NCBI GenBank assembly: GCA_964626755.1
Contig: CAZVGO010000016.1
Coordinates: forward strand, 18,882 to 82,881
Reading direction: 5' to 3'
Source: JACDAV01 sp964626755
Lineage (GTDB): Bacteria; Chloroflexota; Limnocylindria; Limnocylindrales; CSP1-4
Length of the DNA: 64,000 bases
The position numbers and the translations under genes were made by a program. The notes below the pieces were generated by a model. That model ran no database searches. It saw only the letters and a list, made by a program, of their open reading frames with translations, and had not been told where the DNA came from. Positions 58,547 through 64,000 of the stretch are shown in pieces; positions within the stretch are counted from its first letter, which is position 1; each line of letters starts with the position of its first letter.

Positions 58547-59472
58547 TGCGCCGGTCGCCGGATGTCCGACGTGGAGTCCTGCTCGCCCTCGCCACGGCGG
58601 CGATCAGCGGCCTCGCCGTGTACCTCAACTCGTTCGGCGTCAAGGCGGTCCCGGATGCAGCCGTGTACACGACCGCAAAGAACTTCGTCGCCGCGGCGAT
58701 CCTCGTCGGCGCGGCGCTCGCTCTGCCCGGCCGGCTCAGCTGGCCCGCACCACGGTCAAGGGCGTCGGCCGGGCTGCTGCTGATCGCGGTGATCGGCGGC
58801 AGCGTCCCATTCGTGCTGTTCTTCAGCGGCCTGGCGATGGCGACCGCGCCCAGCGCGGCGTTCATCCACAAGACGCTGTTCATCTGGGTCGCCCTGCTCG
58901 CCGTCCCGCTGCTGGGCGAGCGCCTGGGCGGGTTGCCGATCCTGGCTCTCGGCGTGCTGCTCGTCGGCCAGGCGCTGATCGCACCGCCGGCGGGCGTCGG
59001 CCTCGGCCCTGGGGAGCTGATGATCGCGGCCGCGACCGCCCTGTGGTCGGTCGAGGTCATCGTCGCCAAGCGGCTCCTGGCCTCGGTCCCGGTGCGTACC
59101 GTCGCGGTCGCCCGGATGGCTGTCGGTGTCGTCATCCTGGCCGGCTACCTGCTCGTGTCCGGGAAGCTGGGCCTGATCGGCACCATCGGCGCCGCCGGCT
59201 GGACGTTGATCGCCGTGACCGGTGTCCTGCTGGCGGGCTACGTCGGTACGTGGTATGCCGCCCTGCGCGAGGCGCCGGCCAGCATCGTGACCAGTGTGCT
59301 CGTCGTGGGGGCAGTGGTCACCGGGCTGCTGTCGGCCGTGGCTGGTGGGACCGCGCCCAGCGGCCCGGTGGTTGGTGGCTATCTGCTCAGCGTCGCGGCT
59401 GTGGCCGCGATCGTCATCCTGGCGGCTGGCGGCGCCGGGCTGTCGCGACGCCGTGCTCGCGCCACCGCCTAG
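58546..59472 (+). CDS. EamA/DMT-family transporter
   Basis: About 308 residues from the ATG at 58546 (a GTG at 58543 is in frame), overlapping the hypC stop as TGATG. Ten membrane helices in two EamA repeats (AYLNSFGVKAVPDAAVYTTA; FIHKTLFIWVALLAVPLLGE; LALGVLLVGQALIAPPAG; ...ALREAPASIVTSVLVVGAVV). DMT carriers export metabolites. Coupling to hypC is unusual and may point to a small molecule used in hydrogenase maturation or in the island's physiology (inference). Confidence 0.8.
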   Translation: MRRSPDVRRGVLLALATAAISGLAVYLNSFGVKAVPDAAVYTTAKNFVAAAILVGAALALPGRLSWPAPRSRASAGLLLIAVIGGSVPFVLFFSGLAMATAPSAAFIHKTLFIWVALLAVPLLGERLGGLPILALGVLLVGQALIAPPAGVGLGPGELMIAAATALWSVEVIVAKRLLASVPVRTVAVARMAVGVVILAGYLLVSGKLGLIGTIGAAGWTLIAVTGVLLAGYVGTWYAALREAPASIVTSVLVVGAVVTGLLSAVAGGTAPSGPVVGGYLLSVAAVAAIVILAAGGAGLSRRRARATA

Positions 59473-60217
59473 GCGGACGCGCCCGAGCGGCCCCCTCCTG
59501 TTCGCCCGGTATGCGTACGGCCCGAACCGGCTGGGCCTGTGCGGCCCCGATGACGCCGCGTCGCTGTTCGGCGAGACCACCGAAGGCGGCGACGAGCGCC
59601 AGGTCCGCGAGCTCGCGCGCGGCTTCGAAGGGGCCTATCCGTATCTCGAGCTGATCGCGCGCGCCAACGGTGTACCCGATCCGCTCTCGGCGCGCGTCGT
59701 CGAGGGGTACTGGCTGGGCGGGCCGATGGTCGAGGCCGTGACGCCCAACCAGCTCGCCGAATCGATGCGCACCCGGTTCCGCCCCAGGCTCAGGTCGAAG
59801 GTGTTCCAGGAGCTGCGCGACGCTGCGCCCGCAGGCTCCAAGCCGGTCCACGCGTTCCACGTGCTGGACGTGTTCCCGAAGGTAGGCCTGATGCGCAGCG
59901 AGCAGGCCGCCCAGGTGGTCGAAACCATGGATAGCTGCCGCGTCCGCTGGGGTCGAGTCGTCGAACGCGCGGGCGACGAGCTGGCCGTCCGGGCGGTCCC
60001 GCTCGCCCTCGTCGGCGGCAAGCTCGCCCTTAGCGAGCCGCGGATCGAGCGGATCACCGCATTCCGGGACGGGCGCGGCTTCATCGGTGACGTCGCCCCG
60101 GGCGATGTCGTGTCCATCCACTGGAACTGGGCGTGCGAAGTCCTCGATCCCCTCCGGCTCGAGCGGCTGATCGCGACCACCAGGCGCGAGCTCGCAATCG
60201 CCAACCGGAGGATCTGA
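59453..60217 (+). CDS. Conserved protein of unknown function next to hydrogenase genes
   Basis: About 254 residues from a GTG at 59453 that overlaps the transporter by 20 nt; the conserved part starts near FARYAYGPNRLGLCGPDD. Soluble, with clear motifs: GLCGPDDAASLFGE, FEGAYPYLELIARANG, VEGYWLGGPMVEAV, HAFHVLDVFPKVGLM and PGDVVSIHWNWACEVLD. The Cys in LCGPDD, the His in HAFHV and HWNW, and the final Cys in NWACE could make a metal or cofactor site. Its position in the hypC transcript suggests a hydrogenase accessory role, but I cannot name it. Confidence 0.7.
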   Translation: MLAPPPRRTRPSGPLLFARYAYGPNRLGLCGPDDAASLFGETTEGGDERQVRELARGFEGAYPYLELIARANGVPDPLSARVVEGYWLGGPMVEAVTPNQLAESMRTRFRPRLRSKVFQELRDAAPAGSKPVHAFHVLDVFPKVGLMRSEQAAQVVETMDSCRVRWGRVVERAGDELAVRAVPLALVGGKLALSEPRIERITAFRDGRGFIGDVAPGDVVSIHWNWACEVLDPLRLERLIATTRRELAIANRRI

Positions 60218-60261
60218 TCAGCGGAGGCGGCGAGCAGCGTCCCCTGGTCGACCCGGCGACC

Positions 60262-63054
60262 GTGGATGGCGACCAGGTCGTCCACGATCTCGGGAGTGAT
60301 CTCGACCGAGGCATTTCGCCTGCCGAAGCCGCTGGCCGCCTGTCCGTCGGCGGGCCGAACCAGCTCGCAACCGCCGAAGGGACGCCTGCGTGGCGCCAAT
60401 TCCTCGCCCAGTTTGCCGACCCGCTGATCTACTTGCTGCTTGCCTCGATCGGGATCTCCCTCGTCGCATGGGCTCTCCAGGGTGCGGAGGAAACCCCGGT
60501 CGAGGCGATCGCCATCGCACTCATCGTCTTCGCGAACGGCGTACTCGGCTTCGTCCAGGAGCGCCAGGCGGAGCGAGCCGTTGCCGCCCTGCAGCAGATG
60601 GCCGCCCCGACGGCACGTGTCGTGCGCGACGGCCAGGAGCGTCGCGTCGCAGCGACCCAGGTCGTTCCCGGCGACATCCTGCTTGTGTCGGAGGGCGATG
60701 CTGTGACGGCCGATGGGCGCCTCCTGCAGGCCGCGTCCTTGACGGTCGCCGAGGCGGCGCTCACCGGCGAGAGCGAGCCCGTGCTCAAGGACGTCGGCAC
60801 GCTGTCCGAGCCGGCGGCGCTCGGCGACCGCGTCAACATGGTGTTCAGCGGGACCGCCGTGACCAGGGGACGCGGTCGCGCAGTCGTGACAGCGACCGGC
60901 ATGGCTACTGAGATCGGCCGGATCGCGACGCTCCTCGGTCGCACCGAAGAGGAGCGCACGCCCCTTCAGCGCGAGATGGACCTCGTGGGGCGGACGCTTG
61001 GCGTCGCCGTCATCGTCATCGCGGTCATCGTCGTCGGCGCGATCCTGCTCACCTCTGATATCGAGGGTCCCCGCGACCTCGTCGACGTCCTGCTGCTCGG
61101 GGTGGCGCTGGCGGTCGCCGCGGTTCCGGAGGGTCTGCCCGCGATCCTGACTGTCATCCTCGCGATCGGCGTCCAGCGGATGGCGCGCCAGCACGCGATC
61201 GTCAAGAAGCTGTCGTCGGTCGAGACGCTCGGGTCCGCCTCGGCCATCTGCTCGGACAAGACCGGGACGCTGACGCGCAACGAGATGACGGTCCAGTACG
61301 TCGTCACGCGCTCAGGGGAAGTCGCGGTTTCGGGGATCGGCTACCGCCCGGAAGGCGATCTGACCGTCGACGGCCGACCGCTTGAGCGGGGCCCGCTCTA
61401 CGACGAGGTCCGGGCGGTTCTCGGCGGCGGCAGCCTCGCGAGCGACGCCACGCTGCGCGAGCAGGACGGCGCCTGGGTGGTGCGCGGCGATCCGACCGAG
61501 GCCGCCCTCCTCGTCGCCGAACGGAAGCTCGGCACGACCGAGAAGCGCACCGCACGCTTCACGCGGCGGGGCGAGATCCCGTTCAGCTCCGAACGAAAGC
61601 TCATGAGCACCCTGGAAGCCGACGCGGCGCACGAGGGACGGATCGCAGTCATGACCAAGGGCGCCCCGGACGTGCTCCTCGCTCGCTGCACCCGTGAGCG
61701 GGTCGGTGTCGACGCGGTTCCGCTGACCGATGAGCGCCGGTCGGACATCCTCGCCACGATCGATCGGCTCGCCGACCAAGCCCTCCGCACCCTCGCCGTC
61801 GCCTACCGGCCGCTCGCGAGCGCCGACCCGCCGGAGGCCGACGAATCGCTCGAGCGGGACCTCGTGTTCGCGGGCGTCGTCGGGATGATGGACCCTCCCC
61901 GGTCCGAGGCCGCGGCCTCGATCGCGGAGGCCCACGGAGCGGGGATCCGGGTGATCATGATCACCGGCGATCACGCCCGGACGGCGGCGCGGATCGCCGC
62001 CAGCCTGGGCATCGCGGAAGCAGGCCACGACGGCGCCGTCCCGGCCCTCAGCGGCAAGGAGCTCGACGCGCTCGACGACGCCGCACTTCGCGAGCGCGCG
62101 CGTGCGGTGTCCGTCTATGCCCGAGTAGCCCCGGAGCACAAGCTGCGGATCGTCGGTGCCCTGCGCGCTGACGGGAACATCGTGGCGATGACAGGCGACG
62201 GCGTGAACGACGCCCCGGCCCTGAAGGCGGCCGACATCGGCGTGGCGATGGGGATCACCGGGACGGACGTCACGAAGGAAGCGGCAAACATGATCCTCGC
62301 CGACGACAACTTCGCCACGATCGTGGCGGCCGTTCGCGAGGGCCGCGCGATCTTCGCCAACATCCGCAAGGTCCTGCGCTACCTGCTGTCGTCGAACGCC
62401 GGCGAGGTCCTGACGATGTTCTTCGGGGTCCTCGGGGCATCGATCATCGGCCTGGACGTGGCCGGCGACGCGGTCGTCGCCCCGCTCCTGGCGACGCAGA
62501 TCCTGTGGATCAACCTGCTCACGGACTCGGCGCCGGCGCTCGCCCTCGGCTTCGAGCCGCCGCCGGCCGACGTAATGCGCTACCCACCCCGCAAGCTGAG
62601 CGAGCGGGTCATCGACCGCCCCATGCAGCTTGCCGTCGTAGTGATTGGGCTCGTGATGGCGCTCGCCACGCTATTCACCATCGACCTGCTGCTGCCCGGC
62701 GGCCTGATCGCCGGGTCGGCCACGCTCGACTACGCCCGGACGGCGGGCTTCACGGTCCTCGTCCTCATGCAGCTCTTCAACGCACTCAACTCGCGATCGG
62801 AGCGCGAATCCGCGCTGAGGCGGTTGTCCGCGAACCCGAGATTGCTCGGCGCGATCGGGCTTTCGCTCGTGCTCCAGGTTCTCGTGGTCAACCTTCCGTT
62901 CCTCAATGATGCATTTGGCACGGTTCCGCTGAGCGCTGCGGACTGGCTGCTATGCGCCGCGATCGCGAGCTCGGTGCTGTGGGTCGACGAGCTCCGAAAG
63001 GTTCTCGCTCGAAGGCGCGAAGCGGCTCGAATTGGGGCGGGCACCGCGGCGTGA
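60262..63054 (+). CDS. P2A-type cation-translocating ATPase (calcium-pump type)
   Basis: About 930 residues from a GTG at 60262. The frame is open back to 60133 inside the previous gene and a rare start near 60215, just after GGAGG, is possible. Actuator motif LTGESEPV, phosphorylation motif SDKTGTLTRNE (Asp332), MTGDGVNDAPALKAADIG hinge, M4 VAAVPEGLPAILT, M5 SSNAGEVLTMFFG (N-x-x-E) and M6 NLLTDSAPALALGFEP (N-x-x-T-D). Those membrane residues are the calcium ligands of SERCA-type pumps. N-terminal extension GISPAEAAGRLSVGGPN is the usual cation-ATPase N domain. Close behind the unknown gene, so probably cotranscribed. Confidence 0.88.
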   Translation: MDGDQVVHDLGSDLDRGISPAEAAGRLSVGGPNQLATAEGTPAWRQFLAQFADPLIYLLLASIGISLVAWALQGAEETPVEAIAIALIVFANGVLGFVQERQAERAVAALQQMAAPTARVVRDGQERRVAATQVVPGDILLVSEGDAVTADGRLLQAASLTVAEAALTGESEPVLKDVGTLSEPAALGDRVNMVFSGTAVTRGRGRAVVTATGMATEIGRIATLLGRTEEERTPLQREMDLVGRTLGVAVIVIAVIVVGAILLTSDIEGPRDLVDVLLLGVALAVAAVPEGLPAILTVILAIGVQRMARQHAIVKKLSSVETLGSASAICSDKTGTLTRNEMTVQYVVTRSGEVAVSGIGYRPEGDLTVDGRPLERGPLYDEVRAVLGGGSLASDATLREQDGAWVVRGDPTEAALLVAERKLGTTEKRTARFTRRGEIPFSSERKLMSTLEADAAHEGRIAVMTKGAPDVLLARCTRERVGVDAVPLTDERRSDILATIDRLADQALRTLAVAYRPLASADPPEADESLERDLVFAGVVGMMDPPRSEAAASIAEAHGAGIRVIMITGDHARTAARIAASLGIAEAGHDGAVPALSGKELDALDDAALRERARAVSVYARVAPEHKLRIVGALRADGNIVAMTGDGVNDAPALKAADIGVAMGITGTDVTKEAANMILADDNFATIVAAVREGRAIFANIRKVLRYLLSSNAGEVLTMFFGVLGASIIGLDVAGDAVVAPLLATQILWINLLTDSAPALALGFEPPPADVMRYPPRKLSERVIDRPMQLAVVVIGLVMALATLFTIDLLLPGGLIAGSATLDYARTAGFTVLVLMQLFNALNSRSERESALRRLSANPRLLGAIGLSLVLQVLVVNLPFLNDAFGTVPLSAADWLLCAAIASSVLWVDELRKVLARRREAARIGAGTAA

Positions 63055-63057
63055 CGC

Positions 63058-63642
63058 TCAGGGGGAGATGACCGGGGCCGTGGCGTAGCCGATCGTCTGG
63101 AGTGCGACCGCCGAGCCCGCACCCACGGCGAGAACCAGGCCGACCCTCCATGCCACGCTGCGAAGCCGGGCGCCACCGAGGATGGAACCGATGACGTGGC
63201 CGCCCACGGCGAGCTCGAACGTCTGCCCAACCCACCAGCCCACGAGGAGCGCCGGGTCCGCCGTCGAGATCGACCAAAGGCCAAGGACGAGGGAACCCCA
63301 CAAAAGGGCACCAAGCGCTCCGGCGATCAGCGCTCCGTCACGGCCACGCTCAACCTCGAGGCGCGTCAGCAGCCAGACCAGACCGATGGCCAGCAGCAGG
63401 AAGCCCAGATAGCCGACCGGGATGCGCAAGAAGGCCTCGTCCGGTCGAAGGAGGAATGGACTCTCCCAGTCGTAGAGCGGGGCGAGCAGCCCGGCGTGGA
63501 GGAAGAAATCGACGCCGATCATCGCCAGCCAGCTCAGCACGACGGTCCCGACGGGTCGCGGACCAAACCGTTGCTTGCCGCCCGGGCGGGAGGACCCTGA
63601 CGTCATCGGTGTGCGCTCGTCACGTACCAACAGCCGATCCAT
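63058..63642 (-). CDS. Membrane protein of unknown function
   Basis: About 194 residues from the ATG at 63642 with GGAGCTCCCG as ribosome-binding site (GGAG 6 nt upstream) and TAAGCT further up as a -10. Five or so membrane helices, with GTVVLSWLAMIGVDFFLHAG, PVGYLGFLLLAIGLVWLLTR, DGALIAGALGALLWGSLVLG and WRVGLVLAVGAGSAVALQTI. No family recognised. Converges with the ATPase gene (4 nt apart). The gap to the tRNA (63643-63862) holds nothing I can support. Confidence 0.7.
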   Translation of the reverse strand: MDRLLVRDERTPMTSGSSRPGGKQRFGPRPVGTVVLSWLAMIGVDFFLHAGLLAPLYDWESPFLLRPDEAFLRIPVGYLGFLLLAIGLVWLLTRLEVERGRDGALIAGALGALLWGSLVLGLWSISTADPALLVGWWVGQTFELAVGGHVIGSILGGARLRSVAWRVGLVLAVGAGSAVALQTIGYATAPVISP

Positions 63643-63862
63643 CGGGAGCTCCTTCCAGCCAGGACAGCTTAGTGAACGGCACCGCCAGGGCATCGGCGGG
63701 TAAGATTGTCTGGCGTCTGGTTCGCTTGGCTCATGGTCGGGCGACCCTGGTTCGCATGACTCTCCTGGGGATGTTCGCCTGACACCCCCGTATGCAGACG
63801 GCGCGACGCGTCCGAACTGAGGTCGAAGACACGGCCCGTGAGCGTGGAATCGGGCCAACCAC

Positions 63863-63937
63863 TGGCGAGTGGCCAAGCGGTAAGGCGCCTGACTCTGGAT
63901 CAGGAGATCGAAGGTTCGAATCCTTCCTCGCCAGCCA
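63863..63937 (+). tRNA. tRNA-Gln (anticodon CUG), copy 2
   Basis: 75 nt with encoded CCA. Same fold and anticodon as the copy at 43676. Differs at three bases: D-loop AAGCGG instead of GAGAGG (two changes), and C for T at position 28, which makes the anticodon stem fully paired. All 48 bases from there to the 3' end are identical. Confidence 0.95.
63890..63937 (+). repeat. Right copy of the 48-nt direct repeat (tRNA-Gln 3' end)
   Basis: Identical to 43703-43750. The two repeats are in the same orientation, 20.2 kb apart, and enclose the recombinase remnant, three broken genes and the hydrogenase cluster. Confidence 0.7.
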
Positions 63938-64000
63938 ACACCACCAGATGTTGGGCCCTAACCTGGTAGCACCGCAGCATCGTGTGTCAGCGCCCGCTTG

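Noticed and set aside
63673..63782. 36-codon plus-strand frame before the second tRNA
   Set aside because: No ribosome site, no -10 at the usual spacing and no recognisable composition.
43676..63937. Reading the right tRNA-Gln as a mere attachment-site duplicate
   Set aside because: It is a complete, well-paired tRNA with its own D-arm differences, so it is a real gene; only the last 48 nt are identical.

Overview
The window is GC-rich (about 70 percent by eye) and tightly packed. It looks like a monoderm-type bacterium: many lipobox proteins, a sortase, and no outer-membrane genes. Gene content and style (NAD-linked Hox hydrogenase, lipoate-dependent dehydrogenase complex, SufR-like regulator, tandem dynamin-like GTPases) fit a high-GC Chloroflexota lineage or a neighbouring phylum such as Actinomycetota. 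That placement is an inference; no rRNA or ribosomal protein gene is present.

Layout. 1-7518: a Bat/MoxR-type cluster (DUF58 protein, two von Willebrand membrane proteins) followed by two paralogous lipoproteins. 7520-14621: acyl-CoA synthetase, small lipoprotein, sortase, acyl-CoA dehydrogenase, Fe-S type regulator, adenosine-deaminase family protein and a lipoprotein. 14658-23147: lipoyl synthase and the E2, E1-beta, E1-alpha and E3 subunits of a 2-oxoacid dehydrogenase complex, interrupted by an AlkZ-like winged-helix gene and a tandem trio of small paralogues. 23235-24605: PlsY-like acyltransferase, two hairpins, and a zinc-ribbon/glycine-rich protein whose leader can mask its own ribosome-binding site. 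24749-29894: glycerol catabolism (glpK, glpD), nnrE and mutY. 30238-35372: aldehyde dehydrogenase, ion permease, and a TPP-riboswitch-controlled ThiY/ThiX pair. 35373-43619: hydrolase, quinone reductase and a tandem pair of GTPases in one operon, then a histidine kinase and an MFS transporter.

43676-63937 is an accessory-looking segment bounded by two tRNA-Gln(CUG) genes that share an identical 48-nt 3' end. Just inside the left tRNA is a tyrosine-recombinase remnant. Then come two paralogous lipoproteins, a frameshifted flavin reductase, a lipoprotein/propeller gene broken by an in-frame TAG, a toroid-fold protein, an NlpC/P60 lipoprotein, a polysaccharide deacetylase, an OsmC protein, a complete hoxEFUYH NAD-linked [NiFe]-hydrogenase operon with its endopeptidase and hypA, divergent hypC, an EamA transporter, an uncharacterised protein, a P2A-type (calcium-type) ATPase and a small membrane protein.

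The most general signal is in promoters. Fourteen genes have a TAnnnT -10 box ending exactly 6 or 7 nt before the start codon (eight with 6, six with 7, one of these in front of a pseudogene), often as TGCTAG. This implies leaderless transcripts, while genes with longer leaders carry GGAGG-like ribosome-binding sites. I see no CRISPR array, no intact insertion sequence, no rRNA and no replication origin.
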